64,000 nt of DNA from JACVRW01 sp034664125 (GCA_034664125.1 JAXDIG010000029.1:38960-102959); one strand, 5' to 3'; shown: positions 8,501-16,733, counted from the stretch's first letter. Notes: generated from the letters alone by a model not told the origin. Numbers and translations are program-made.

Positions 8501-8913
8501 CGGAGGGCGGCGAAGAGGAGCCCGCGGGCGACTACGACGACCAGCAGCCCGAGGCGGGCGTGGAGATCGAGGTCACGCCGCCCGGCAAGTCCACCAAGCG
8601 GCTGTCGCTGCTGTCGGGCGGCGAGAAGTCGCTGGTCGCCCTGGCGTTCATGTTCGCCGTGTTCCTGGCGCGCCCGTGCCCCTTCTACATCCTCGACGAG
8701 GTCGAGGCGGCGCTCGACGACATCAACATCGACCGCTTCCTCCAGCTCGTGCGGCGGTACGCGGACCGCGCCCAGTTCATCGTCGTGACCCACCAGAAGC
8801 GCACGATGGACGCCGCCGACACGCTCTACGGCGTGAGCATGGGAGGCGACGGCGTCTCGCGAGTCGTCTCGCGCAAGCTCGGCGGCGGCGGGGTCGACGA
8901 AGTCGCGGCCTAG
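5584..8913 (+). CDS. smc: chromosome segregation ATPase SMC
   Basis: SMC organises and segregates the chromosome as a dimer with ScpA/ScpB. Residues 1-39 form the N-terminal head with Walker A GPNGSGKS (31-38). A long Arg/Glu/Ala-rich coiled coil follows, then a hinge (about 455-640), the returning coil, and the C-terminal head with signature LSGGEKSLVALAF and Walker B YILDEVEAALDD. At 1109 residues it is somewhat short. The hinge contains an odd insertion at about 526-553, three copies of MTAG followed by GSRPRTPGEDWPAPG, encoded by repeats at 7159-7216. The start codon follows the rnc stop without a gap. Confidence 0.97.
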   Translation: MHLRSISMKGFKSFPDRTKLEFGTGVSVVVGPNGSGKSNITDAVLWALGEQSPLAVRGQVMKDVIFAGGHGVQGSKTAEVEVIIDNTDGRLSTDFSDISIVRRLSRDGEGEYRLNGARCRLVDVIEVLSDSGLGKEMHSVVSQGKVEQIVLSRPRERRLLIEEAAGLGKHRKRRRRAQLKLERTEDNLGRALDVEREARSRLRPLKRQAEAAELHERLERQTLEARYALARDAAREARASLAGAEERARATRSERDEAERLLGEVAQRREQAEQAFAEQSRERERIQSGLFAARSAAERIAMRLERVRDQGQAAAERRARRLRELELLEAEAGREAASEADPLPDERLPRPPEEDGGSTRAAWDALAPADRIRSLEREISRLETDRQARVRDEIESLEAELERARGEHGRLQEIAAGREAALLATETEIERARAERREAERGVEAARARAAQAGAELAAVNQFLRTARSAPDGSATLAESLDVAPGYELALAAALGPRLSAALVDDVAAGELLLDGAGEKGGTALMTAGMTAGMTAGGSRPRTPGEDWPAPGSAGDVVAGVRLLEHVTPAPAIADLAERLLARVWVVDSLVGLPEGFDGLAVTRAGRWLDGATGELSQAPTGGAERVLEERRRRDELIAASERALVEEADAGRTAQQAADAIAQADAERDESDAAHRRASREVAEAAEAVSRTEWVIARRREAPDEGPGAVRRAELIADLRAERRLAERIEAERAERSRSLARVRTGIERDAEIEHDAGRGAAALERAQAAVAARRDALAAELDRHAAGGEQTAGALRACAHEEAELQGRLRDASEAVTGAEVAAQQVRDTAAEVERDLTALAAGLGLEAEPATGPLPSEEREALSARLERLNRRREQLGPVNPLAMQEYEEAVAHVEDLEEQRGDLESALAELEGLISETDRRIRESFEETFEAAAKNFEEVVEHLFPGGRGRLRLVQSEGPRAVIAGEDPPEGGEEEPAGDYDDQQPEAGVEIEVTPPGKSTKRLSLLSGGEKSLVALAFMFAVFLARPCPFYILDEVEAALDDINIDRFLQLVRRYADRAQFIVVTHQKRTMDAADTLYGVSMGGDGVSRVVSRKLGGGGVDEVAA
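7159..7194 (+). repeat. 3 x 12-bp exact tandem repeat inside smc
   Basis: ATGACAGCCGGG is repeated exactly three times, encoding three MTAG units in the SMC hinge. It runs directly into REP-like copy 2. Confidence 0.97.
7192..7216 (-). repeat. REP-like GC palindrome, copy 2 (inside smc)
   Basis: GGGGGCTCGCGCCCCC forms a hairpin. The 25-base stretch is the complement of 3190-3214 with one mismatch. It is read in frame as part of the hinge insertion, so no frameshift results. Confidence 0.88.
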
Positions 8914-8923
8914 CCTAGGCCCC

Positions 8924-9913
8924 GTGACCCGCACCTGGCACGAGCTGTTCGTCACCGGCGAGGATGCTCCCGCCCCGGCTGAGTCGGAGGGGGAGCCCGA
9001 GCGCCGCGGGCTGTTCAGGCGCCTGCGCGAGAACATGTCGAAGACGCGCCAGGCGCTGGGCGCGGAGCTCCAGGCGACCGTGTTCCAGTCGCTCGACGAC
9101 GAAGCCTTCGAGCGTCTCGAGGAGGCACTCATCTACGCCGACGTCGGCGCCCCCACCACGGCGGCGATCGTCGAGCGGCTCGAGCGAGAGGTCGAGGAGG
9201 GCGCGCTGACGGACGGCGAGGACCTGACGCGTCGGCTGCGCGAGCTGCTCGCCGACACCGCGCGCGTGGAGGGCGACACGATCCCGCTCACCGAGCACCC
9301 GACCGTGATCCTCGTCGTCGGCGTGAACGGCAGCGGCAAGACCACCACGATCGGCAAGATCGCGTGGCACCTCCAGCAGGAGATGGGCCGCTCGGTTCTG
9401 CTCGCCGCGGGCGACACGTTCCGCGCGGCCGCTGCCGAGCAGCTGACGCTCTGGGCGGAGCGCGCCGGCTGCGAGATCGTGCGCGGCGAGGCGGGCTCGG
9501 ACCCGGGCGCGGTGGCCTTCGACGCGATCGAGGCCGCCAAGGCGCGCGGGCACGACGTGGTGATCGTCGACACCGCCGGCCGTCTCCACACGCAGCAGCA
9601 CCTGATGGACGAGCTGCGCAAGGTGCGCAAGGTGATCGACCGCCAGGCTCCCGGCGCCCCGCACGAGACGCTGCTCACGATCGACGCCACCACCGGCCAG
9701 AACGGCCTGCGCCAGGCCCTGCTGTTCGGTGAGGCGGTGGACGTGACCGGCATCGCGCTGACCAAGCTCGACGGCACCGCCAAGGGCGGCATCGCGCTCG
9801 CGATCGCCCAGGAGCTACAGGTGCCGGTGAAGCTGATCGGGATCGGCGAGGCGCTCGAGGACCTGAGGCCGTTCGACCCCGACGACTTCGCTCGCGCGAT
9901 ACTCGAGCCGTGA
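8924..9913 (+). CDS. ftsY: signal recognition particle receptor FtsY
   Basis: FtsY is the membrane-docking GTPase for Ffh-bound ribosomes. The N domain spans about residues 35-105. The G domain has GVNGSGKTTTIGKIA (G1), DTFRAAAAEQL, DTAGRLHTQ (G3), TKLDGTAKGG (G4) and the closing GIGEALEDLRPFDPDDF. The acidic N-terminal extension is short (about 30 residues), as in many actinobacteria. It lies 10 bp after smc, and its stop overlaps the next start (GTGA). Confidence 0.97.
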   Translation: MTRTWHELFVTGEDAPAPAESEGEPERRGLFRRLRENMSKTRQALGAELQATVFQSLDDEAFERLEEALIYADVGAPTTAAIVERLEREVEEGALTDGEDLTRRLRELLADTARVEGDTIPLTEHPTVILVVGVNGSGKTTTIGKIAWHLQQEMGRSVLLAAGDTFRAAAAEQLTLWAERAGCEIVRGEAGSDPGAVAFDAIEAAKARGHDVVIVDTAGRLHTQQHLMDELRKVRKVIDRQAPGAPHETLLTIDATTGQNGLRQALLFGEAVDVTGIALTKLDGTAKGGIALAIAQELQVPVKLIGIGEALEDLRPFDPDDFARAILEP

Positions 9914-11016
9914 GCGAGCACGGCGACGGGACGCGGGTGATCCGGGCCGGCCTGCCGCCCGCAGAGCAGGGCACGCCGTTCCTCCCCGGCCCGGTGTTCG
10001 CGGCCCCGTTTCACCTCCAGGGCGAGGTGGCCGACTCCGACTGGAGCTACACGCGCTACGGCAACCCGACCTGGGCGCGCTACGAGTCGGCGCTGTCCGA
10101 GCTCGAGGGCGGGGAGGTGGTGCTGTTCGCCTCCGGCATGGCCGCCGCCGCGGCGCTGCTGCTGACGAGCCTGGAGCCCGGGTCGGCGGTCGCGATGGAC
10201 CACGGCTGCTACCGCGGCGTCCGGTTGCTGGCCGAAGCCCACCTCGCGTCGCGCGGCGTGGAGGTGAGGCTCGCCGCGCCGGCGGAGCTCGAGAACGCGC
10301 TGCAGGGCGCCCAGGTGCTCTGGCTCGAGTCGCCCTCCAACCCCATGCTCGAGGTGTACGACCTGGCCGCCCTGGCCGAGGCCGCCCGCGCCGCCGGCGC
10401 CCTGTGCGTGGTGGACAACACGACGGCCGGGCCGCTCTTCCAGAAGGCGCTCGACCTCGGCGCCGACTTCGCGCTCACGAGCGCCACCAAGCACCTCTCC
10501 GGCCACGCCGACCTGATGCTCGGCTACGTGGCCACGCGTGACCCCGAGCGCGCCGAGGGGCTGCGAGACTGGCGCACGAAGGCCGGCTCCGTGCCGGGCC
10601 CGTTCGAGGTCTGGCTGGCGCACCGGTCGCTTGCCACGCTGGCGCTGCGCCTCGAGCGCGGCAGCGCCAACGCGCTCGCGCTGGCCGAGCGGCTGTCCGG
10701 CCGCGACGACGTGACCGGCGTGCGCTATCCCGGCCTGCCCGGCGATCTCGGGCACGAGGTCGCCCGCCGCCAGATGCGCGGCTACGGCACCGTCGTGGCG
10801 TTCGACGTCGGCAGCCGCGAGCGCGCCGAGCGCTTCCTCGCCGGCTGCGAGCTCGTGACCGAGGCGTCCAGCTTCGGCGGAGTGCTGACGACCGCCGAGC
10901 GGCGCGGGCGCTGGAGCGGCGACGACGTGACCGAGGGCTTCATCCGACTGTCGGCCGGCTGCGAGGACACCGCGGATCTCGTGGCGGACGTGGAGCGAGC
11001 CCTCGCGGAAGCGTGA
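9910..11016 (+). CDS. Cys/Met metabolism PLP-dependent enzyme (cystathionine gamma-synthase/lyase type)
   Basis: This 368-residue cytoplasmic protein has the Cys/Met metabolism fold. YTRYGNPTWARYESAL is the substrate/phosphate region, FASGMAAAAALLL the cofactor-phosphate loop, VVDNTTAGPLFQKAL holds the PLP-ring aspartate, and SATKHLSGHADLMLG holds the Schiff-base lysine. It ends in IRLSAGCEDTADLVADVERAL. The exact reaction (gamma-synthase, gamma-lyase or beta-lyase) cannot be decided. The start overlaps the ftsY stop and its stop overlaps the next gene, so it rides in the ftsY operon. Confidence 0.9.
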   Translation: MSEHGDGTRVIRAGLPPAEQGTPFLPGPVFAAPFHLQGEVADSDWSYTRYGNPTWARYESALSELEGGEVVLFASGMAAAAALLLTSLEPGSAVAMDHGCYRGVRLLAEAHLASRGVEVRLAAPAELENALQGAQVLWLESPSNPMLEVYDLAALAEAARAAGALCVVDNTTAGPLFQKALDLGADFALTSATKHLSGHADLMLGYVATRDPERAEGLRDWRTKAGSVPGPFEVWLAHRSLATLALRLERGSANALALAERLSGRDDVTGVRYPGLPGDLGHEVARRQMRGYGTVVAFDVGSRERAERFLAGCELVTEASSFGGVLTTAERRGRWSGDDVTEGFIRLSAGCEDTADLVADVERALAEA

Positions 11017-11777
11017 CCACGCCGCTGCTCGTCACCGGCGGCAGCGGCTACCTCGGCGGCGAGCTGCTGCGCCGCGCCGAGGGCGTCGGCATCTCCTCCC
11101 GGGAGCTGGACATCCGCGACGCGCCCGCTGTCGCCGCGCTATTCGAGCGGCTGCGCCCGCAAGCCGTCATCAACGCGGCGTACCGCCGCGACGACCGGGC
11201 GACGACCTTCGACGGGGCCGTCCACGTCGCCCGAGCCGCGGTGGAGGTCGGCGCCCGGCTCGTACACGTCTCGACCGACGTGGTCTTCGACGGCGGGAAG
11301 GGCACGCCGTACACCGAGGAGGACGAGCCCAGGCCGCTCACCGAATACGGCCGCGCGAAGGCCGACGCCGAGAGCGCGGTGCTGGAGACGCATCCGAGCG
11401 CCGTGGTTGTCCGCACGTCCTTGCTCTATGGCGGCGCCCAGCCGGGGCCGCAAGAGCGGTTGGCTCGCGACCCGAGCGCCGCGTTCTTCACCGACGAGGT
11501 GCGCTGCCCGATCCAGGTGGGCGACCTCGCCGACGCCCTCGTCGAGCTGGTCGCGTCAAAGCAGTCCGGAATCCTGCACGTGGCTGGGGCGGACCAGCTC
11601 AGCCGCCACGACTTCGCGGAGCTGCTGGCGGGCCGACCGGTTCGCGCCGCCACCACCGCGGAGTCCGACAGCGTCCGGCCGCGCGACTGCTCGCTGGCCA
11701 TCGCGCGCGCCCGGAAGCTGCTCGGCACGCGGCTGCGCGGGGCCCGTGAAGTACTGGAAACCCGCCGCGACCCCTAG
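11013..11777 (+). CDS. RmlD-like NAD(P)-dependent sugar-nucleotide reductase
   Basis: This 254-residue protein resembles dTDP-4-dehydrorhamnose reductase. GGSGYLGGELLRRA binds the dinucleotide, INAAYRRDD follows the substrate strand, HVSTDVVFDGGKGTPYTEED is strongly RmlD-like, and YGRAKADAE provides the catalytic Tyr and Lys. No other dTDP-rhamnose gene is nearby, so the substrate is uncertain. It overlaps the PLP enzyme by 4 bp, and a 12-bp gap separates it from the NfeD gene. Confidence 0.82.
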   Translation: MTTPLLVTGGSGYLGGELLRRAEGVGISSRELDIRDAPAVAALFERLRPQAVINAAYRRDDRATTFDGAVHVARAAVEVGARLVHVSTDVVFDGGKGTPYTEEDEPRPLTEYGRAKADAESAVLETHPSAVVVRTSLLYGGAQPGPQERLARDPSAAFFTDEVRCPIQVGDLADALVELVASKQSGILHVAGADQLSRHDFAELLAGRPVRAATTAESDSVRPRDCSLAIARARKLLGTRLRGAREVLETRRDP

Positions 11778-11788
11778 GATCGACTTCG

Positions 11789-12214
11789 ATGGACGAGTGG
11801 ATCCTGTGGATGATCGCCGCTGGAGTGCTCGCAGTGGGCGAGATGTTCACGCTTGGCTTCTTCGCCGGGCCGATCGCGATCGCCGCGGTCACCGCCGCGA
11901 TCGTCGCGCTGGCCGGCGGCGGGGTGGCGCTCCAGTGGATCGTCTTCACCGCCGTTTCGGCGGCGTCGCTGGTCGTCCTGCGGCCGATCGCCCGGCGGCA
12001 TCTGCACACCCCGGCGCAGCTGCGCACGGGCACGGCCGCCCTGGTCGGCGCCCCGGCCGTGGTGATCGACCGCGTGGACCGCGACGGCGGCACCGTGAAG
12101 CTCGGGGGCGAGGTCTGGAGCGCCCGCTCGTTCGACGAGGACCATGCCTTTGAGCCCGGCACGCGCGTCGAGGTGCTCAAGATCGACGGCGCGACCGCGC
12201 TCGTACACGACTAG
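11789..12214 (+). CDS. NfeD-family membrane protein
   Basis: The 141-residue protein has two to three N-terminal membrane segments (about residues 5-75: WILWMIAAGVLAVGEMFTLG, IAIAAVTAAIVALAGGGVAL and WIVFTAVSAASLVVLRPIA). A small beta-barrel domain of the OB/NfeD type follows (about 80-141). NfeD proteins pair with SPFH proteins in membrane microdomains, and the next gene is an SPFH protein 14 bp away. Confidence 0.88.
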   Translation: MDEWILWMIAAGVLAVGEMFTLGFFAGPIAIAAVTAAIVALAGGGVALQWIVFTAVSAASLVVLRPIARRHLHTPAQLRTGTAALVGAPAVVIDRVDRDGGTVKLGGEVWSARSFDEDHAFEPGTRVEVLKIDGATALVHD

Positions 12215-12228
12215 CGAAAGGACCCAAG

Positions 12229-13155
12229 TTGGCCACCCTGATCGTGCTCATCGTCGTAGCCGCCGTCGTGCTGATCACGCTCGCGCGCGGCATCCGGATC
12301 GTGCCCCAGGCGCGCGCCGGGATCGTCGAGCGGCTGGGGCGCTACTACCGCACGCTCGACGCCGGCCTGGCGATCGTCGTTCCGTACGTGGACCGCGTGC
12401 GGCCGCTGATCGACCTGCGCGAGCAGGTGGTGTCGTTCAACCCGCAGCCGGTGATCACGGAGGACAACCTCGTGATCCAGATCGACACGGTCCTCTACTT
12501 CCAGGTCACCGATCCCAAAGCCGCGACCTACGAGATCGCCAACTTCATCGCCGGGGTCGAGCAGCTTACGGTCACCACGCTGCGCAACGTGGTCGGCGGC
12601 ATGACGCTGGAGGACACGCTCACCTCGCGCGACAAGGTCAGCGCCGCCCTCCGCCACGTGCTCGACGAGGCGACGGGCAAGTGGGGGATCCGGGTCAACC
12701 GCGTGGAGCTGAAGGCCGTCGACCCGCCGGCCTCGATCCAGGAGGCGATGGAGAAGCAGATGCGCGCCGAGCGCGACCGCCGGGCCGCCATCCTGACCGC
12801 CGAAGGGGTGAAGCAGTCGCAGATCCTCACGGCGGAGGGGGAGAAGCAGAGCGCGATCCTGCGCGCGGAGGGTCGGCGCGAGGCTCAGATCCTGGAGGCC
12901 GAGGGTCAGTCGAAGGCGATCGAGACGGTCTTCGATGCCATCCACCGCGGCGACGCCGACCCCAAGCTGCTCGCCTACCAGTACCTCCAGGTGCTGCCGC
13001 AGATCGCGCAGGGCGAGTCGAACAAGGTGTGGATCATCCCCAGCGAGGTGACGCAGGCGCTCGGCAACCTCGGGGCGATGCTGCCCAAGCCGGAGGCCGC
13101 TCCGCCGGCGCCGCCCGAGCGCGGCGAGCGCCCGCCGCTCCCGCCAGAGCGGTAG
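12229..13155 (+). CDS. SPFH/stomatin-like membrane protein
   Basis: This 308-residue protein has one N-terminal membrane anchor (about residues 2-18), a prohibitin-homology (SPFH) domain (about 20-190) and an alanine/glutamate-rich coiled coil with repeated ILTAEGEKQS-type units. The C-terminus is proline-rich. Such proteins form oligomeric scaffolds at the inner membrane and may work with the NfeD partner just upstream. The start is TTG 12229, preceded by GAAAGGA. The C-terminal KVWIIPSEVTQAL is typical of the QmcA/stomatin group. Confidence 0.93.
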   Translation: MATLIVLIVVAAVVLITLARGIRIVPQARAGIVERLGRYYRTLDAGLAIVVPYVDRVRPLIDLREQVVSFNPQPVITEDNLVIQIDTVLYFQVTDPKAATYEIANFIAGVEQLTVTTLRNVVGGMTLEDTLTSRDKVSAALRHVLDEATGKWGIRVNRVELKAVDPPASIQEAMEKQMRAERDRRAAILTAEGVKQSQILTAEGEKQSAILRAEGRREAQILEAEGQSKAIETVFDAIHRGDADPKLLAYQYLQVLPQIAQGESNKVWIIPSEVTQALGNLGAMLPKPEAAPPAPPERGERPPLPPER

Positions 13156-13157
13156 CG

Positions 13158-13550
13158 GTGCCGACGGGCGAGGCACTGGTCCGCCAGGCCTACTCGGCGC
13201 TCGCGCGGCGTGACCTGCGCATGTTCGCGGCTCTGGGCGACCCCGAGTTCGAGATGGACCTGACCGAGCGCGTGCTGAATCCGGCGACCTACCGCGGGCC
13301 GGACGGAATACTCCGCTTCCTGGACGAGATCGACGATCTCTGGGCATCGATGGACATCGACGTCGAGCGGTTGCTCGAGCACGGCGACGAGGTGCTCGCG
13401 GTCCTGCTCGTGAAGCTGCGCGGCAAGGGCAGCGGGGTCGAGGTGGAGAGCCGCATCGGCCAGCACTGGCACTTGCGCGATGGCAAGCTGCTGCGGATGC
13501 GCCTGCGCACGGACGTCGACGCGGCCGTCGCCGAGTTCGGTGCCCATTAG
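13158..13550 (+). CDS. SnoaL-like / NTF2-fold protein
   Basis: This 130-residue protein looks like a nuclear-transport-factor-2 fold. It opens ALVRQAYSALARRDLRMFAAL, has YRGPDGILRFLDEIDDLW, then the strands VLAVLLVKLRGKGSGVEVES and GQHWHLRDGKLLRMRL. The family includes isomerases and many proteins of unknown role, and no catalytic residues can be assigned. GTG 13158 starts 2 bp after the SPFH stop, so the two genes are translationally close. Confidence 0.75.
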   Translation: MPTGEALVRQAYSALARRDLRMFAALGDPEFEMDLTERVLNPATYRGPDGILRFLDEIDDLWASMDIDVERLLEHGDEVLAVLLVKLRGKGSGVEVESRIGQHWHLRDGKLLRMRLRTDVDAAVAEFGAH

Positions 13551-13566
13551 CCAGCCTCCCGTGGGC

Positions 13567-13572
13567 TAGCCT
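13567..13572 (+). promoter_or_regulatory. -10 box of ffh
   Basis: TAGCCT ends 7 nt before GTG 13580, suggesting a leaderless ffh transcript. Confidence 0.5.
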
Positions 13573-13579
13573 CTGCTCT

Positions 13580-14908
13580 GTGTTCGACGCCCTTTCCGAC
13601 CGCCTCCAGGCCGCGCTCGGCGACGTCCGCTCGCGCGGGAAGCTGACCGAGGATGACGTCGGCAAGGCGATGCGCCAGGTGCGCCTGGCGCTGCTCGAGG
13701 CGGACGTCAACTTCAAGGTGGTCAAGCAGTTCACCGAGGCGGTCAAGGAGCGGGCGCTCGGGCAGGACGTGCTCGACTCGCTCAACCCGGGCCAGCAGGT
13801 GGTGAAGATCGTCGCCGAGGAGCTGACCTCGCTGATGGGCGGGGCCGGTCGCGACCTGGCGCTGGCCAAGCCGGGGCCCACGGTGATCCTGATGGCCGGC
13901 CTTCAGGGCTCGGGCAAGACCACTGCCTGCGGCAAGCTGGCGCGCCACCTGCGCGAGGAGCACGGCATGGACGTGGCAGTGGCCGCCTGCGACGTCTACC
14001 GGCCCGCGGCCGTGGAACAGCTGATCAAGGTCGGCGCCCAGGCCGGGGCGCACGTGTACGAGCAGGGCACCGGGCGTGACCCGGTGGACATCGCCGAGTG
14101 GGCGCTCGACCAGGCGAAGCAGGACCGGCGCGACGCCCTGATCGTGGACACCAGCGGGCGCCTGCACGTGGACGAGGAGCTCATGAAGGAGCTCGCCGAG
14201 ATCAAGAAGCGCACCAAGCCGCACGACGTGCTGCTGGTGGTCGACGCGATGACCGGCCAGGACGCCGTCAACGTGGCGGAGCAGTTCGCCGAGGTGGCCA
14301 ACTTCGACGGCGTGATCCTCTCGAAGCTCGACGGCGACGCCCGCGGCGGCGCGGCGCTGTCGGTCAAGGCCGTGACCGGCAAGCCGATCCTCTACGCGTC
14401 CACCGGCGAGAAGCTGGGCGACTTCGAGCGCTTCCATCCGGACCGGATGGCCCAGCGCATCCTCGGCATGGGCGACGTGATGACGCTCGTCGAGAAGGCG
14501 GAGCGCCAGATGGACGAGCGCCAGGCGCAGGAGCTCGAGCGCAAGATCCGCAAGGAGGAGTTCACGCTGGACGACTTCCTCGAGCAGATGAAGCAGGTGC
14601 GCCGCATGGGGCCGATCGGCAACCTGCTGCGGATGATGCCCGGGGTGGGGCAGCAGCTCGGCAACCTGAACGTCGACGAGAAGGAGCTCGACCGCCTGGA
14701 GGCGATCATCCTCTCGATGACGCCGGCCGAGCGGGCCAACCCGAAGATCATCGACGGGTCGCGGCGCAGGCGCATCGCGCGCGGGTCCGGGACCAACGTG
14801 CAGGCCGTCTCGCAGCTGGTCAAGCAGTTCGCCCAGATGAAGAAGCTGATGAAGCAGGTGGCCGGCGGCAAGATGCCGTCCCTGCAGCAGTTGGCCGGCG
14901 GTCGCTGA
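13580..14908 (+). CDS. ffh: signal recognition particle protein Ffh
   Basis: Ffh binds SRP RNA and signal sequences and docks on FtsY. The 442 residues show the N domain, the G domain with GLQGSGKTTACGKLA (G1), DVYRPAAVEQL, DTSGRLHVD (G3), SKLDGDARGGAAL (G4) and GEKLGDFERFHPDR, then a Met-rich M domain (from about 325) containing MKQVRRMGPIGNLLRMMPG and the RNA-binding SRRRRIARGSG. The start is GTG 13580, giving MFDALSDRLQAAL. Confidence 0.98.
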   Translation: MFDALSDRLQAALGDVRSRGKLTEDDVGKAMRQVRLALLEADVNFKVVKQFTEAVKERALGQDVLDSLNPGQQVVKIVAEELTSLMGGAGRDLALAKPGPTVILMAGLQGSGKTTACGKLARHLREEHGMDVAVAACDVYRPAAVEQLIKVGAQAGAHVYEQGTGRDPVDIAEWALDQAKQDRRDALIVDTSGRLHVDEELMKELAEIKKRTKPHDVLLVVDAMTGQDAVNVAEQFAEVANFDGVILSKLDGDARGGAALSVKAVTGKPILYASTGEKLGDFERFHPDRMAQRILGMGDVMTLVEKAERQMDERQAQELERKIRKEEFTLDDFLEQMKQVRRMGPIGNLLRMMPGVGQQLGNLNVDEKELDRLEAIILSMTPAERANPKIIDGSRRRRIARGSGTNVQAVSQLVKQFAQMKKLMKQVAGGKMPSLQQLAGGR

Positions 14909-14934
14909 CCTTGCCCGCCGCAGCCCGCTAACCT
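14905..14934 (+). promoter_or_regulatory. promoter of the rpsP operon
   Basis: A weak -35 (CTGACC, 14905-14910) and a -10 TAACCT (14929-14934) are separated by 18 bp. The -10 ends 10 nt before ATG 14945. The -35 overlaps the ffh stop. Confidence 0.5.
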
Positions 14935-14944
14935 CTCCCGCTCT

Positions 14945-15367
14945 ATGGCCGTCCGAGTCCGGCTCACGCGAGTGGGCAGCAAGAAGAACCCGATCTGGCG
15001 CGTGGTCGTCGCCGACCAGCGCTCGCCGCGCGACGGCCGCTTCATCGAGACGATCGGGCACTACAACCCGCAGACCGAGCCGTCGACGATCCGCATCGAC
15101 GAGGAGCGCCTGCAGCACTGGCTGGCCCGCGGTGCCCAGCCCACCGGCACGGTCAAGCAGCTGGTGAAGGCCTACGCCAAGAGCGGCGGCGCGGCCGGCG
15201 ACCCAAGCGTCACGCAGCCCGCCGCGGTCGGCGCCGATGCGCCCGCCCCGGCTGACGCCGGCGAGGGCGCTCCCGAGTCCGCTGCCCCGGGCGAGCCCGC
15301 TCCGGGCGCCGGCGAGCAGCTCGAGGCGGACCCCGAGGCCGCCCCCGCCGAGCGCGAGGGCACCTAG
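14945..15367 (+). CDS. rpsP: 30S ribosomal protein bS16 with long C-terminal tail
   Basis: Residues 1 to about 80 are a normal bS16: MAVRVRLTRVGSKKNPIWRV, then FIETIGHYNP and the L-x-x-GAQPT motif. Residues from about 85 to 140 form an Ala/Pro/Glu-rich acidic extension, rich in APAP and EGAPE-like stretches, so the protein is about 55 residues longer than usual. A similar acidic tail is seen on bL19 in the same cluster. rpsP, khpA, rimM, trmD and rplS follow in canonical order. Confidence 0.95.
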   Translation: MAVRVRLTRVGSKKNPIWRVVVADQRSPRDGRFIETIGHYNPQTEPSTIRIDEERLQHWLARGAQPTGTVKQLVKAYAKSGGAAGDPSVTQPAAVGADAPAPADAGEGAPESAAPGEPAPGAGEQLEADPEAAPAEREGT

Positions 15368-15382
15368 CCGCCGGAGGCGCGC

Positions 15383-15616
15383 GTGGAGGATCTGCTCGAG
15401 TACCTCGCCCGGTCCCTCGTCGACAAGCCGGACGAGGTATCGGTCGACGGCTTCGACGAGGAGGACGGCACGATCGTGCTCGAGGTGCACGTGGGCGAGG
15501 ACGACGCGGGCAAGGTGATCGGTCGCGGAGGCCGGACCGTCGCCGCGCTGCGCACGGTGATGAAGGCCGCGGCTGTGCGCGACGGCCGCCGCGTGCTCGT
15601 CGACGTCGTCGATTGA
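15383..15616 (+). CDS. khpA: KH-domain RNA-binding protein KhpA
   Basis: This is a 77-residue single type II KH domain protein. The RNA-contact loop reads GKVIGRGGRTVAALRTVM. KhpA acts with KhpB/Jag in RNA binding and cell division control in other bacteria. It lies between rpsP and rimM as in most Actinomycetota and Firmicutes. Its stop overlaps the proposed TTG start of rimM. Confidence 0.93.
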   Translation: MEDLLEYLARSLVDKPDEVSVDGFDEEDGTIVLEVHVGEDDAGKVIGRGGRTVAALRTVMKAAAVRDGRRVLVDVVD

Positions 15617-16038
15617 CCCTCGTGACCGCCGGCCGGGTGGGCAGGCCACACGGCCTGGACGGCAGCTTCTACGTGGACGGCGCCAGCCATCCCCTCCCTG
15701 TCGGCACAGCCTTGACGATCGCCGATCGCCCCCACCAGGTCGAACGGCGGGCGGGGACCGACGAGCGCCCGCTGGTGCGGCTGGCGGGACTGGAGGACCC
15801 GCGGCCGCTGCGCGGCGAGCTGCTGCTCGTGGACGCGGAGCTGGACGAGGGGGAGTGGCTCGCCTCGGAGCTGATGGCCTGCACGATCCCCGGCCGCGGC
15901 CGGGTGGTGCGCGTGCTGGACTGGCCGTCCTGCTCGGTGCTCGAGCTGGAGGACGGCAGTCTGGTGCCGTTCATCTCGGACGCGATCCGCTCGGTCGAGG
16001 GGGGCGAGATTCAGCTCAACGAGGACTTCCTCGGATGA
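15613..16038 (+). CDS. rimM: 16S rRNA processing protein RimM
   Basis: RimM assists late 30S maturation by binding uS19. The N-terminal barrel starts VTAGRVGRPHGLDGSFYV and the C-terminal PRC-barrel-like domain reads CTIPGRGRVVRVLDWP, ending in VPFISDAIRSVEGGEIQLN. At 141 residues it is shorter than most (about 165-180). The start may be TTG 15613 (overlapping khpA) or GTG 15622. Its stop overlaps trmD (ATGA). Confidence 0.9.
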   Translation: MTLVTAGRVGRPHGLDGSFYVDGASHPLPVGTALTIADRPHQVERRAGTDERPLVRLAGLEDPRPLRGELLLVDAELDEGEWLASELMACTIPGRGRVVRVLDWPSCSVLELEDGSLVPFISDAIRSVEGGEIQLNEDFLG

Positions 16039-16733
16039 AGATCGACATATTCACGCTGTTTCCGGGCTGGTTCGAGTGGTTCGCCGAGCAGCGCCACGTC
16101 CGCAACGCGCTCGCGCTCGGCCACGCGGTCGAGGCCGTCGACCTGCGTGCGACCACGCCGCTCAAGGCAGGCCAGGTGGACGACACGCCCTATGGCGGCG
16201 GCGCGGGCATGGTGATCCGGGTGGACGTGGTGGAGGCGGCCCTGGCGGCGCGCTACGGGCCCGACCGCGGCGAGCGCCGGGTGGTCGCGCTGGCCCCGGG
16301 GGGGCGGCGGTTCGACGATGCCCTGGCGGCCGAGCTGGCCGGCGAGCCGGAGCTGACGCTGCTGTCCGGGCGCTACGAGGGCTTCGACGAGCGCGTGCAC
16401 GAGCGGCTCGCGACCGACGTGGTTTCGATCGGGCCCTACGTGCTCGCGGGCGGCGAGCTGCCGGCGATGGTGGTCGTAGACGCCGTGCTGCGCAAGCTGC
16501 CGGGGGCGCTCGGCCACGAGGAGAGCGCCGTCGAGGAGTCGTTCAGCGAGGCGCTCGAGGGCGCACCGGAGTATCCGCACTACACGCGCCCGTACGACTG
16601 GCACGGTCACACGGTGCCGGACATCCTGCTCTCCGGCGACCACGCCAAGGTGCGCGAGTGGCGCCTCGAGCGGAGTCGCGAGCGTGGGGCAAGGCCCAAC
16701 CGGCCAGGCCTCCGCGGGGATCCGGGGGCGTGA
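16035..16733 (+). CDS. trmD: tRNA (guanine-N1)-methyltransferase TrmD
   Basis: TrmD methylates G37 of tRNA next to the anticodon. MKIDIFTLFPGWF opens the SPOUT domain. DDTPYGGGAGM, LLSGRYEGFDERV and SIGPYVLAGGELPAMVVVDAV form the trefoil knot binding S-adenosylmethionine. The C-terminal domain is present up to DILLSGDHAKVREWRLERS, where the last family residues are replaced by RERGARPNRPGLRGDPGA. That segment and the stop are encoded by REP-like copy 3, so the native C-terminus appears to have been overwritten. Confidence 0.96.
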   Translation: MKIDIFTLFPGWFEWFAEQRHVRNALALGHAVEAVDLRATTPLKAGQVDDTPYGGGAGMVIRVDVVEAALAARYGPDRGERRVVALAPGGRRFDDALAAELAGEPELTLLSGRYEGFDERVHERLATDVVSIGPYVLAGGELPAMVVVDAVLRKLPGALGHEESAVEESFSEALEGAPEYPHYTRPYDWHGHTVPDILLSGDHAKVREWRLERSRERGARPNRPGLRGDPGA